Shown here piece by piece: positions 51,394 to 62,818 of a stretch of DNA of 64,000 bases. The notes below the pieces were generated by a model that saw nothing but the letters and a program-made list of their open reading frames with translations, had not been told where the DNA came from and searched no databases. The stretch's first letter is position 1; each line of letters opens with the position of its first letter. The stretch is from positions 2,666,001 to 2,730,000 of the forward strand of contig JANCIK010000009.1 in NCBI GenBank assembly GCA_028532985.1, given 5' to 3'. A program made the translations under genes and the position numbers. The stretch is from Stropharia rugosoannulata (taxonomy: Eukaryota > Basidiomycota > Agaricomycetes > Agaricales > Strophariaceae).

Positions 51394-52347
51394 CTACAGG
51401 CGTCTGGGAATAGCATCCGCGCAGAGCTCCCACATCCCCCTGCGGCTCACGCTGTCGCACCACAGCTCCAGCTCCGTATGCGTCTCCCCCAGTTCCACCA
51501 CAAACAGCCGCGTCCCCGCCTGCGGCCGCAACACGCGCAGGCCCCCCGTGCTCCCCCTTGAGCGCGTAAACACGACCTGGCCCAGCGCCGGGAACGCCTC
51601 TCTGTTCTGAAGACATGCCAGTCCCTCACCCCCATCGCCCGCCCCGCGCGCCCCCATCGATGCATACGACAGGTGTGTCAGACGTCCCAGCGGCGGCAGC
51701 GATAAGCCCGGCCCGATAACCCGCATTCGCGTCACCTGCTGCAGCAGTGCCGTCCCATGCACGCTGCCTTTCAACCCCGCCCATTCGTCTGCCCGTATCG
51801 ACACCAGCGTCAGGTCTGTGATTTCTGCGTGCGATAAACGCCCCGGTCCCTGTCCACCGTGTCCTGGCCTAAGGAATGACATCCCGGAGATCAGTATATG
51901 CGCGCTGGTTGCGAGCGAGCGGAGGTTCGTGCAGGTGCGCAGAATGTCTATCGCGGGAACACGTTCGGCCTCCTTGAGCGGTGTCACCCAGAGATGCTGT
52001 ACCAACGGCACAACGCGCGGTTGAGAGCGGAGGAGCAGGGTGAAGGAGCGGATTTGCGTTGGCGTAAGGAGGCGCACAGGCATCCGCGGGAGACATGCGT
52101 GTTGCGTCATTCGCTGGCATGCCCGCGACGCACGGACGAGTGTTAGATATGTCGCCGGCCAGTCTGCAGCGTGGGCGAGCACGAGCAGGGCGACTTCGGG
52201 CGGGAGGTCGAACAGCCGGAACGTGGTATTTACAAGCAGCGCCTCGCGCTTGGCGGCAAGCGCCTTCTTCTCCGCCTGCAGGCGGCGTTGGTGAGCGAGA
52301 TACCGTCGCTTGTGCTCAGGCGGGACGGCGTCGGCATTGTTCTGCAT
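51394..52347 (-). CDS. F-box-like protein
   Basis: A single open frame of about 317 codons from the ATG at 52347 (the frame is also open up to 52485, where an extra hydrophobic N-terminus would be added). A basic coiled stretch (EHKRRYLAHQRRLQAEKKAL) precedes an F-box-like motif LFDLPPEVALLVLAHAADW at residues about 45-65. A C-terminal part of leucine-rich-repeat-like character follows (TRMRVIGPGLSLPPLGRLTHLSYA). Basidiomycetes have many such proteins, thought to select substrates for SCF ubiquitin ligases. The frame ends immediately before the DUF4139 relic on the same strand. No damage was seen. The degree of support for the F-box is moderate. Confidence 0.6.
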   Translation of the reverse strand: MQNNADAVPPEHKRRYLAHQRRLQAEKKALAAKREALLVNTTFRLFDLPPEVALLVLAHAADWPATYLTLVRASRACQRMTQHACLPRMPVRLLTPTQIRSFTLLLRSQPRVVPLVQHLWVTPLKEAERVPAIDILRTCTNLRSLATSAHILISGMSFLRPGHGGQGPGRLSHAEITDLTLVSIRADEWAGLKGSVHGTALLQQVTRMRVIGPGLSLPPLGRLTHLSYASMGARGAGDGGEGLACLQNREAFPALGQVVFTRSRGSTGGLRVLRPQAGTRLFVVELGETHTELELWCDSVSRRGMWELCADAIPRRL

Positions 52348-53130
52348 GTCTAGCTTCGAGTCCTGGGTGAGTCTGTTCAGACAGTATGTGTATACCACCG
52401 ACACAAGCACGATCCACGATATGGTCGATCGCACACCGCTGATGGAGAGGGCCGAAGCAGGGATGTTCATCAGATGCCAGAGCATCCTCCCTGGGTGCAG
52501 TACAGTCAGTTCCTGGGGGTCGCAAAGTGCAAAAGTCTACGCACCGCAGCGACGGGGCACGGTTACAAGATAAGAGACGAAGATGTGGGACGACATCATT
52601 GACCGTGACGGTTGTGAGATCCTGAGCACGAGGACGGACGGCGTGGAGGGTGTCGAAAGGCAAAACAGCGTGCTCAGGCATTGTTGCTGCCTTTATGTAA
52701 ATCATTTCAGTGTTCCCCATATTCATATCGCCCTCGCTCTTAGCCATCACCCGACCAATACCGTGTTTAGGGGAGGTCAGTTCAAATCTAGGACGAGTTC
52801 TTAGGTCTTATCGCTTCTCTTTCAACTTTGACTCGACTCTCGTCCATAATATGGAAAGCATCAAGTACTACATCGCAGCATCAACTTGTTACAATATAGA
52901 GAGACAAATGGGGAACTATGCAGGTATGTAGAATGTTTCTCTCAGTTGGGATATCAGACAATACGATGGATGAACGTCAGCCAATAGGAGATCCATCAAC
53001 GGGGGAACGGGAATGGTAGCGGGACACCCGCTAAGGTAGCTATTGAAATGACATCTCACTATTTCGGTCACTGTACGCTAATCATATTCCTTTACTACTC
53101 AGGTAACGTACACATGTATGTACAAGAATA
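52348..53130. other. Spacer, no recognisable gene
   Basis: Short open frames on both strands, none with a recognisable motif. An ATG-headed minus frame at 52750 runs into the F-box region in another phase and is probably a shadow. Confidence 0.4.
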
Positions 53131-53799
53131 CAGTGGCGATCAAAAGTATTGCACGCCTGTTGTTAAACCTGTAACTCAGTAACGGCTAAGCTTTTTTTAA
53201 AAATTCAAAATGATATGTAAAATAGACCTTCTAATGAACATGTTTGATATAAATTTGAGCCATTTGAGTGTATATATTAATGAAAATTTGAAAAATGGCA
53301 AGGAGGGCACTTTTCACCTATGGAATGGAGTCATTCAAAAAATCTGAAAATATTTGAGGAGATAGTCCTCGATAATATAAGCATAGAACATGTTACAGTT
53401 TGAAAATTGATCAGGCCAGTTTTGAGAAATGTGACCTCAAAGTAGCCATTTTTGAGCAAAAACTACAAAGTTGCTCAAAAATAGCTACTTTGAGGTCACA
53501 TTTCTCAAAACTGGCCTGATCAATTTTCAAACTGTAACATGTTCTATGCTTATATTATCGAGGACTATCTCCTCAAATATTTTCAGATTTTTTGAATGAC
53601 TCCATTCCATAGGTGAAAAGTGCCCTCCTTGCCATTTTTCAAATTTTCATTAATATATACACTCAAATGGCTCAAATTTATATCAAACATGTTCATTAGA
53701 AGGTCTATTTTACATATCATTTTGAATTTTTAAAAAAAGCTTAGCCGTTACTGAGTTACAGGTTTAACAACAGGCGTGCAATACTTTTGATCGCCACTG
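53131..53799. mobile_element. Tc1/mariner-type foldback element (329-bp arms)
   Basis: The element starts CAGTGGCGATCAAAAGTATTGCAC, ends with its complement, and is flanked by TA (53129-53130 and 53800-53801), the target duplication of Tc1/mariner. The arms 53131-53459 and 53471-53799 are near-perfect complements around an 11-nt loop, with at least one mismatch near the loop (CC versus CT). No transposase. Near-identical arms suggest a young or gene-converted copy. Confidence 0.9.
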
Positions 53800-53801
53800 T
53801 A

Positions 53802-56800
53802 TATAAGGACCCCGTACTTACAGTCATTCTCCAGTCTCAACAGCGCTCATCAGCGCACCTCTCCTATCTTCTCCCTCTCCTCCCAGCCTTGGATGCCCTT
53901 GCTCGTCGTCGCTTACGGTCTCCAAGTACGACAAGCCCCACTGTCTTCCATCATGGCCAACAAGATATGTGCTGTCTCACCGTTGAGAGCGCTCTAAGCA
54001 TATGGTCAGTTGCTTCTGTTGGGCACAGACGTACCACAAATAATCTGTATTCTCCAGTGAGCCCAACGTTTTTGACAGCAGCGACGAGCAGGTGCCCCCG
54101 TAACTGCGAGATCCGATGTACGATAACCAGACAGGACATCAACGATGTCATCCTGTGGCCGTTGCACAGTGAGAGCCGTAAGTCCCAGAGACTCAACAGA
54201 GACCGACCTCCGTGCTTCTGAACTGGACTTGAGTGCGCCCTCATCAGCTCCTACATTGCTCACGTTGCAGAGACCACGGTGACTGCAGCAGTGAGCAGGA
54301 CCCTTCATCATTGTCATTGGTGGAACGTTCTGGACCAAAGGTGAGCTCTGCCTCGTTTTCTGTACTGAACTCGAGCTGATGGACATGCTGCGCGCGGCTT
54401 GTCCGCTGTCTGAAGCTATCCCGTCGTCGGCAACCTCTGCACAGAAAAGATAAGGCGGTTATCAGCAACATCGTGAAACCACGATAGCTGCGACTACGTA
54501 CCCGGATAGGTAATTGCAACTCAGATTTGAGATAGACGTCCCTGGCATGCAGTGACACGTGCAAACAATTGTTAGACCGTCGACTGCAACGGTGAGCAAG
54601 GGCCTCTTTCGTCGTCAGTGGAGTAAGCGCGGGATGTGACCCGGGGAATGAAGGTGAGCCTAATGTCTATCTGTGTCCTGCAGCCGTCGTGCTGACAGAC
54701 TCTCTCCTCCCGGCCTTGGATGCCCTTGCTTGTCGATGCCCACGGTCTGCGAGCATGTCAAGCCCCGCCCTCTTCCTTTGTGGTGGACGACGAATGCCCT
54801 GTGCTCATCTTTGAGCGCAGGCTAAACATGCAGTAAGTCTGAACTGTCAGTCACAGATGTACCAATGCTAATGACCATAGTTTGGAGTGAACGAGCATAT
54901 GCCGTGCGGATATACATCCGAGACAGCAACAGGTCATTGAACACTTCGTGCAGTAAGTCCCAGAACGTCATCATGCCCTGTGTTTCGTGCACTCAAGCCC
55001 ATAAGTGCATCCGAGGCGGGTCCGGAATCGGCTCCTGCATCGCCCACGTTCTGGAAACTGCGCTGTCCGCTGCAGCAGCGGGAAGGGTCCCTTTGTCACC
55101 ACTGGAGTCGGAGTACGGACTATGACCAACAGTGAGTCTGATGTTTCGGATGCTGCTAACGCTCATCATCACTTTTAGTCTACATACATAGCGAGGTATC
55201 TTTCAAACACTCATCTATGGTTGCGGTCTCCAGACCGCTGATGGCCACTCCAAGTGAATGGCAAAAACAACAAGCACATGGCCATTAACCACGAGCCCGA
55301 TGTGCAGATCTCCTGCAGAACTTTGAAGACCTTATCCTGAGGTAAGGTAAGTCCAGAACATCGTAATAATTACCGACTCACCATGTTCCTTTCATAGTCT
55401 GACTACATTCTCGGAAGCTAATGATGAGCACATGGCCCGTAACCACGAGCCGTGAGTCGTTTTAGACTGAGAGGTAAGTCCAGAATGTCGTACTTGGTGA
55501 AATATACTGACTCACCGTGTTCCTGCGGCAGTTTGAACCTTGGGCACATTCTCGGCAGGCGCGTGATGCGAATGCTAATTGAGTAAGATAGTAAGTAATG
55601 TTGATCAAATATAAGTGAACACGAGTCCCATTCATACATACATCTGTTTAGCACCAATGTAGGTGAGGCGTATGTACCTCAATTGTCCGAAGTCGTGGAA
55701 CGCACATTGTCGGCTGCAACAGTGAGAAGAAGCTGGAAGCGGACTTGTATGTGCTTAATGGGGTATTGAGGTAAGCATCCTCTTGCTCAGCGTCTGACAG
55801 ACATTTCTGATGCTGCGCGCCCGGTTTTAACAGGTGAGATGCTGCTTGTGGCACATAGAGCGCCTTCCAGGGCGTCTACGACGATGTACGGGGGCCGTTA
55901 CTCGCTGTTTCAGTCGGTTATACTGTCAGCAGAGCGTGCATGTCATGAATGGCGGAAATGACGCTGTCAGCGTGTGTGTGGCCTGCAGAACTGGAGGTGA
56001 GCGACATGATCATAATTTAGACTCCAAATACTGACACTTTTGTAGGGCGGAACCATGATCCTCCGTGCCGTGCTTTACCGTGACCACGTGCCAGACATCG
56101 ACCGAGGCAGATACGCTGCAGGAATCGTCTTGCTGCACGACCCCGGATGTCAATACACCCGCGTCCATCTCTGCAACTCTCATTGTCGGGGTAAGGCGAG
56201 TGCAAGGCATCACTCTGCCGCCGTCACTCCCGCATCCCGCATACACGTTGTGCATGTTATGTACGTTTGAAACGGCATCATTGGTACTCATTGCTTTCAC
56301 CATCTGTGTCGCTCGCAGACATGAAGGTAAGGTTCCAGATGTTTTATGTGCCTTGGACTTTTGCTGAACCTCTTGTAGGATAGATACATGCCGTGCTTCT
56401 AGATACACTGCGCGCCAGATACGCCTCAGGACCATTTGACTTGACCCCGGATGTCAGCACGACCGTCCGAGGGCCGTACGCCGTCACACATGGTGGAGTC
56501 GTTGTTGTCCGTAACCGCCGTAAGTGTGAGTAGTAAGTCGCGCGCGACCCCTTCTTGCATGCGCTAACAGGGCTTATTCACAGCTGCGCCTGTACCTTCA
56601 TTATTCAAACAACCAGGGCAAAGAAAGAGCGTGGGGCCAGGGGCGTACTATCTCGTCCTCACGTCATGGGAAATGAGTTGAGCTTGATGCGTAGGTGAGT
56701 TGAAGCATTTGTATATCTCTTAGTAGTTTTTGAAGGGTGGTTATCGAGAACGAGGCCCCGCGACAAGCGAGAACACGGCCCTCTGAGGAGATTCCATGAC

Positions 56801-57000
56801 ACTTCAATAACAGTTTCAAGTAAGTTGCTATCTCTTTTACATTCTCTTGTATCTGATCTGTCTACTTACAAGGAAGGAGTTGTGTTGAACCTATTTCCTT
56901 GTTAATCAAAGGAGTGGGGCGATGAATGAGCGCGAGGCGTACCTCAATCGTACGCCTCGTCCTGCACTTGAAGCGTAATGATGGGCACGAATAAACATAT
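53802..57000. repeat. Degenerate array of intron-like GTAAGT...CAG modules
   Basis: Diverged repeats recur on the plus strand. The segment near 53880-54000 (CTCCCAGCCTTGGATGCCC...) reappears near 54710-54840. The GTAAGTCCAGAA...GACTCACC.TGTTCCT...AG module recurs near 55350, 55480 and, more diverged, 54830 and 54950. The phrase CTGCAACRGTGAG recurs near 54580 and 55710. Between modules only short exon-sized pieces occur and no long frame survives. It may be a decayed multi-exon gene with duplicated exons or a non-coding repeat. Confidence 0.45.
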
Positions 57001-57223
57001 GGCTATTTATCTGGTGGGTTACATAGGGGCGTCAGCGGGGGCTTAGGGCTACCCGGGGCCCCGTAGGGCGTGCGACGCGCGTAAGGATCTGTGTGCATGC
57101 TCACATGATGATGCACGTGGGTGTTGATCGACAGGACATCAACCAAAATATTGGAGCACGCTTGACCCAACCTTCCTTTCTTCTGCCCGTAGACCTTGTC
57201 AGGTCTACTTGAACTCATACATT

Positions 57224-58763
57224 ATGACAGAATTTGACAAACGTGATATAAAACTGATGGACCGAATCATACTAGGAAAAGAAAGTAGTTATGAGGTTAC
57301 GCAATTGTGGGATTCGACGAACCTATTTAACTGGCTTGCTACCAAAGGATATACATTATATCAACTTGTTGACAGGTATGCGACGCCTAGGCTCGCATTT
57401 AATAGCTTCTGTGAGAGCGTCAGTCCTTATGCGTATCACGACGCGCGACCCGATAATTGTCTTCGCGCAGGATATACGGTAAGCCCCAGTAGTTCTAATG
57501 CATTTCAAGAAAGCTAATTCTGTTTATTCAATCAGGCCCGTGTCATGTACGCCCAGGACAGCAAAGGAAGGCATGTTGCTATCAAAATTACCAGTATAGA
57601 TAGCGACGAATATCGCATACTTCATCTTCTAAGTCAAAAAAGCCATGACGAACTACTGCAGCACGGTATATTACCTGTCCTAGAGCTCCTGCATCTACGA
57701 AATGCCTGCTTTACTGTCATGCCAAGGTGCGTGACTCACGTGTGCTTAACACTTTGGGAGTGAATAATAATATATTTCTCATTAGGTGGGGTGGTCATAT
57801 CACCGAACCTATTAGACGCCTTACCGTGCGCGACTCTCTGTGTGTAATGCACTCGATGCTAAAGGTATGTGTAGGCAAATATAATCCATTCATGCTTGAA
57901 ATATCAAACCTTTGTAGGGGTTGTCATACTTACATTCTCATAATATTATCCACCGTGTAAGTCGGCCTTTGAACTACCTTTGACAGATATCTAATCATCC
58001 ACAGGACATTAAATTTGGCAATGTTGTCATGAGCTACTTTGGTGATGAAAAGAAACAGAACTTTCTCTGGTATCGAGGGGACGTCTTGAAGCATGTCTCG
58101 TATGCCTTGATTGACTATGATTTATCAATAATGGCACCTTGTGGCGTTGATAGGACAAACTTTCGACTCCCTTGTGAGGAATCATATATAGGAACGTGGA
58201 CACCGCCAGCCGATACTTCACAAGGCGAATTTGATTACAACCCATTTGCATACGACGTTGGCGCAATGGGTGTAGAATTTTGCAGATACTATCAGGTAGT
58301 ATCTCTCTAAATCATATTGTTTACCACTTGTTCTAATAAAACATGTTGTCAGCACTATACAAGAGTTATACCAATGCTTGCACCGTTTCTGGACAGAATG
58401 GTTACAAGAGATGTCAGTAAACGATTTACTGCAGAGCAAGCTCTTCAATTCTTCGAGGATGAGGTTCTTCCTGTAACGACAGAAAAAGAACTATCAGTAC
58501 CCCAACGTTTCTCAGACCCATTTGAAAGCGATTACGAGGAGTATGATAGATGGGCTGGCGTCTCCGATGATTTCAAGCAGAAGTGGGCACATTTCCGCGA
58601 GCCTCGTGGACTACCTATTACTTGGCGATTTCTCCGTTGGATTAGGGACAATGAATGGCTGCCATTTATGCTCGTTCCAAGGACACGTCTCTTTTTCTAT
58701 AAGCTGACCCATATGCCATACTCAATCTGGAAGTATACCACGAGCATATTATGGCGCTTATAA
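57224..58763 (+). CDS. Kinase-like protein 1 (intact)
   Basis: Six exons (57224-57478, 57536-57726, 57786-57864, 57918-57956, 58005-58295, 58353-58763) join in one frame, giving about 420 residues. Kinase motifs seen: the VAIK lysine (HVAIKIT), the catalytic loop HRDIKFGN split by an intron after HR, and LIDYD in place of DFG, keeping the metal-binding Asp. No glycine loop is obvious, and APE is replaced by YIGTWTPPADTSQGEFDYNPFAYDVG. A conserved C-terminal region (YDRWAGVSDDFKQKWAHFREP) ends in a hydrophobic WLPFMLVPRTRLFFYKL segment that could touch a membrane. It belongs to the divergent fungal kinase-like families. Catalytic activity is uncertain. It is the first of three tandem paralogues. 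No damage was seen. Confidence 0.8.
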
Positions 58764-58869
58764 TCGTTCCATACATTTGTCTTAGAGAATTTGTCCACAG
58801 TGCCACTAATCAATGTCAAATGCTCAGCATTTTGGTTTGCGCAGCTTCTATCCAGGCAGGCTAGGGACT

Positions 58870-59360
58870 AACCATCTTTTTGGTTACCTCCCCACCTGTG
58901 CTGGTACAACGGCACCTGGTCTTACTTTTACATCTAGTGAATGCCGTTACTCCGGAGCACAGGTCAAAGGCTACCAACCGTCTCCATGTTCTCTCCACAA
59001 TGACGGCCGGTGCTGCCAGCACTATCTGTACCAATTTGCTCTGGGTGATCAAAAAGAGGTACATGGTGCATCTTCCACATGTTGTGACTCGGTAGAGTTG
59101 GACGCGTTGGCTCCCTCTAGCAGATGATGCATCATCGAACAGCATGGTAAAGCGTCATCCTCGTGCAGGGATCATTTTCACCACTAAAAAGTTGATTGCA
59201 AAAGAGGGTTGGACCGGACTCTACAAAGGCCTATCTGTCAACCTCATCCATACCACTACTGCTACTGGAAATCAGCGAAGATTCAGAGCATTCCCTATAC
59301 AAACCTTCAACCTGTTTGAGTTTTGTATTAAAGAGATGCTTTGTGAATATCCGTGAACAT
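58870..59360 (+). pseudogene. Mitochondrial carrier (SLC25) relic
   Basis: One frame reads HVLSTMTAGAASTICTNLLWVIKKR (first half of a carrier repeat, where NPLWVIKTR is usual) and, after a stop and a gap, GIIFTTKKLIAKEGWTGLYKGLSVNLI. The text resembles the NAD+/pyrimidine-nucleotide carrier group of the mitochondrial inner membrane. Pro and Thr of the signature are replaced and no complete set of six helices is present. It sits between kinase-like genes 1 and 2. Confidence 0.6.
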
Positions 59361-59654
59361 CTTCCAAACGTAGAACCGAGGCCTCGTTTTTTTGCTTGTT
59401 TTGCTACTTGCGGGTGCCGTTACAGTTCGCGCTAAGTGTTGGCCAAGTGTTGGCCAAGTGATGATTGCTTCATGCCAACTCTAGTCAGGTGATATGCTGT
59501 TCAAACATTCAAGCTCAAGGGTCGTATGACACTTCCGTTTTTAACATTCGCACATAACTTTGGTTTGGCTGCGGTTGAATTTCTTTGTTGTACATAGCTT
59601 AACTTTGACACTCGACATACGTTAAAGCTTCTTGTCTCTGCTTCTTCTCCCAAC

Positions 59655-62081
59655 ATGGATGGATTTAGTCAATCCGATATTACCAACATGGAGGCCCTTA
59701 TCTCACTGGACGAAGATGCCGACATCTACGGCTTTTGGGATTCACCAGCCCTCGCACAATGGTTCGCCTCGAAAGGGTACACCCTGTATGAACGAACAAT
59801 TTCTGCTGCCGGGAGAAAAGCAATTTACGCAAGGCCAAGACTGCCGTACAACGATTACTGTGAAGCCGCGTACCCTTATGCGTATCATGACACGCGGACG
59901 TTTGTAAACTATGAGCAATGGATGCCGGGCTGGGAGGAAGTGACCCGGGACCAGTCTCTCCACGCAAGCACCAGCGTAAATTGTTGCCTTGATATGATCA
60001 AGCCATTTTATATCTAATAAATTGTCGGACAGGAGCTCGTCACGTTCGCCCAGGACGCGCAGTATGGTGAGTTATTTGCACCATATTCTCACGCGCCCCC
60101 CCGGACTGATCTGAGTGCCCGCCCCCCAACTCAGAGGGCCTTAACTCATGGGTCACCAGATAATTGCTTCAGATGGTTCCTATTGTGTAAGTGTTAGATA
60201 ATATCAACTCTAAATGTATTTTGTAGCATTTTTTTACTGTCTAATTTCAAATTATTGATGTAAGGCAGTCACAACATATAATCCAATTTCTGCTTCGATT
60301 CTGGAGTACTTTTAAGTGTATTGTACATAAATAAATTATAAAATACATATACTGTTAGAATCAAGTGAGGAAGACACTATATTCCCTGTGATTTCTGCAT
60401 AAACTTGCTTGTTGTTGTAGCATCAGGAAATTGTCCTGGTCATTCTGCTTATTATCATCGATTTGTTTCAAATAAAATACACATAACTAGGTTAGCCCTT
60501 ATCTATATACACTTATATGACATTGAAACCACATATTCAAATTTGTTGCTCTGAGTCGGGGCGGGCAAACTTGAATGTCGGGGGGGAAATCAGGCGTGGG
60601 AATTCATCAGGCTCGGAATGATGGTAGTGAAAATCGAGTGAATATTGAGCGAATACATATAATTTCATTGAGAATTTCACGAAGGGGGTTAGAAATATAA
60701 GTATGCTTGTGTACTTAAGTGATCCTTGCAAAGTACAGCACGATGGAAAGTGGTCTGGCTTGCCGAGTTGGGGGGCGGGGGCGCGTGAGAATGCGGTGCA
60801 AATAACTCACCATATCGCCCAGGACGCGCAGGGTAGGCACGTTGCAATCAAAATAGCCCGCGCTGGGAGCGACGAACACAAGATCTGGTGCTTGTTGCAC
60901 GAGCAAGAGCTGGATGAGCTGCGCGAGAACTGCCTGCTTCCTATACTCGAACTGCTCTATGTGCACAATGTCTGCTTTGCGATAATGCCGAGGTTCGCTA
61001 TGCTACTTTTTGCGCGTGTTAGCAAGTAATTTGTTCAACCTATCTGCACTGGACAGGTGGGGTTGTGTAATACATGAACCTCAGAGCTGTAGTACCCTGC
61101 GTGATGCCCTGCGCATAATGCACGCAAGGCTCAAGGTGAGCTCTCTTCAGTACACACTTAATTGGTTATTTACATGCATCATGCAGGCAGTAGTCTTCAT
61201 GCACTCGCACAATATCATTCATCGCGTAAGGAATAAATTAGACTCTGTACTTGAATTCTAACACTCATCCTAATCCAGGACTTGAGGTCTGCCAACTTCC
61301 TTATCAACCACTTCGGAGATGAGAAGCTACAAAGACACTACTTTCATACTCGATGCACACAACTTCAGGCTGGGCAGCTTCTATATGGGTTGATTGATTA
61401 CAACCTGTCTATTCTGCTTCCTTGTCCCGTCGACAGGACAACCTTTAGGCTGCCCTGCAAGGCGTCGTATATCGGCAGCCCAGTACGCTGCAACGACACG
61501 TCGCAAGGGGAGTTTGACTACAACCCTTTTGCATTTGACATGGGCTGTCTAGGGGTAGATTTTTGCTTGTATTATCAGGTACGTTGTCTTCCTTTTTTGC
61601 GTTGCTTTTCTTCGTCTCTTTTTATGTTGACTAATTATATGCTCCGCAGCATTACACCAGTGATATTCCTGTGCTCGCGCCCTTCCTCGACAGACTGATA
61701 ACCAGAGACGTAAGCAGGCGTTTTACAGCAGAGCAGGCTCTGAAATTCCTGGAAAATGAGATCCTGGCTAGTACAACAAAAGAACAGCTTGCTATTAAGG
61801 AAAGACCCGACGAAAAGGCTTATTTGTCAACGTACGAGTACTATGATCGCTGGGACGGTCTACCTGAGGATTTCAAGAGGGACTGGGCCGCTTATCGCGA
61901 GCCGCTCGGCGTGCCACTGACATGGAGGATACTGCGGTACCTTACGACCATCGAGTGGCTGCCTCCTATGCTTATCCCACACACACGCCTGCTATTTTTT
62001 AGATTGACATATATTCCACGGCTGTTGTGGGGTCAGTTCACCAGTTTGGTGAGATGGGGAGGCTCCTCTGTTTCGTTGTAA
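59655..62081 (+). pseudogene. Kinase-like protein 2, coding exon split by a 752-bp insertion
   Basis: Exons 59655-59975, 60033-60992 (with the insertion 60063-60814 plus a duplicated 17 bp inside), 61057-61135, 61187-61225, 61279-61578 and 61650-62081 correspond one to one with those of kinase-like gene 1. Without the insertion the frame reads TFAQDAQGRHVAIKIA. Other motifs are HRDLRSAN (catalytic loop, again split by an intron after HR), LIDYN for DFG with the Asp kept, and the shared C-terminal region YDRWDGLPEDFKRDW ending in a hydrophobic tail. No other stop or shift was seen, so inactivation by the insertion is probably recent. The donor of exon 2 (GTTCGC) is unusual. Confidence 0.75.
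60046..60831. mobile_element. 752-bp inverted-repeat element with a 17-bp direct repeat
   Basis: The element 60063-60814 starts TATGGTGAGTTATTTGCACC and ends with its complement. The inverted repeats run about 38 bp with two differences. It is flanked by TCGCCCAGGACGCGCAG at 60046-60062 and 60815-60831. Inside it is AT-rich without a coding frame. Inner C-rich and G-rich blocks near both ends (around 60105-60145 and 60550-60590) are also complementary. Confidence 0.8.
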
Positions 62082-62248
62082 TTGGCCAACCTTGTTTACT
62101 TTACTACTACCAATTTACAGCCTGAACCTACGAGCACATTGACCATACGCGTTGTGTACACTCTACATAGATTAGATAATAATTTTGATAACTGCCATAC
62201 CCACATACAATCCTTCAACCGTGTTAGTCGGTGTTCTTTCCACTTTAC

Positions 62249-62818
62249 CATGACCTTCTCTGCATTCAACACCTCTGCTGAACTCTTTACATCACGAGTC
62301 TTGCCGGAACTTGATAGTCGTGCTATCAACCGTTATATCAATGTCGACGGAGAAAGCGGCTGGAGGAGTATGAGGTATGCGACGCCTAGGCTCCCATGTG
62401 ATAGCTTCTGTGAAGGCGTCAGTCGAGGTGCGATTCAGAAGAAATGTCAATTCCAATTGTCAAGCAGGAGTACCAAGGACGTCCCTATTCTAGCGCCATT
62501 CTTCGACAGAGTGGTGACGAGGAATATCGATAAACGGTTCTCTGCAAAGCAAGCTCTTCGGGTTTTTGAAGACGTTATATTGCCTAACGTGACGGAAGAT
62601 CAGTTGAAGACACCATCGATTTCTGGAAAGGGAGGAAATCCAGCTTTGAGTTCTATGGTCGCTGGGTTGGCTTAACCGAGGAGTTCAAGACGAAATGGAA
62701 TGCATATCGTGAACCTCTTGTCATTCCACCTAGCAGGAAAATCATTCGTTATCTTGTAAGAATCGAGTGGTTCCTGTCGATGATGATTCTGCGAACACGT
62801 CTGTTCTTTTACGGGTGA
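62249..62818 (+). pseudogene. Kinase-like protein 3, core deleted
   Basis: A third paralogue in the tandem array. The N-terminal exon text (YATPRLPCDSFCEGVS, as in gene 1) runs directly into the C-terminal text (KDVPILAPFFDRVVTRNIDKRFSAKQAL). The whole kinase core, including the lysine and HRD motifs, is missing. A further one-base shift near 62620 moves the final part (YGRWVGLTEEFKTKWNAYREP) to another frame, which ends near 62818. It cannot be a kinase. It may still be transcribed. Confidence 0.75.

Noticed and set aside
52770..52800. Possible tRNA B-box (AGTTCAAATCTAGG)
   Set aside because: No matching A-box or cloverleaf could be found upstream.
62082..62248. Upstream ATG extending kinase-like gene 3
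   Set aside because: The extension is intergenic text after gene 2; the homologous start is at or near 62249.
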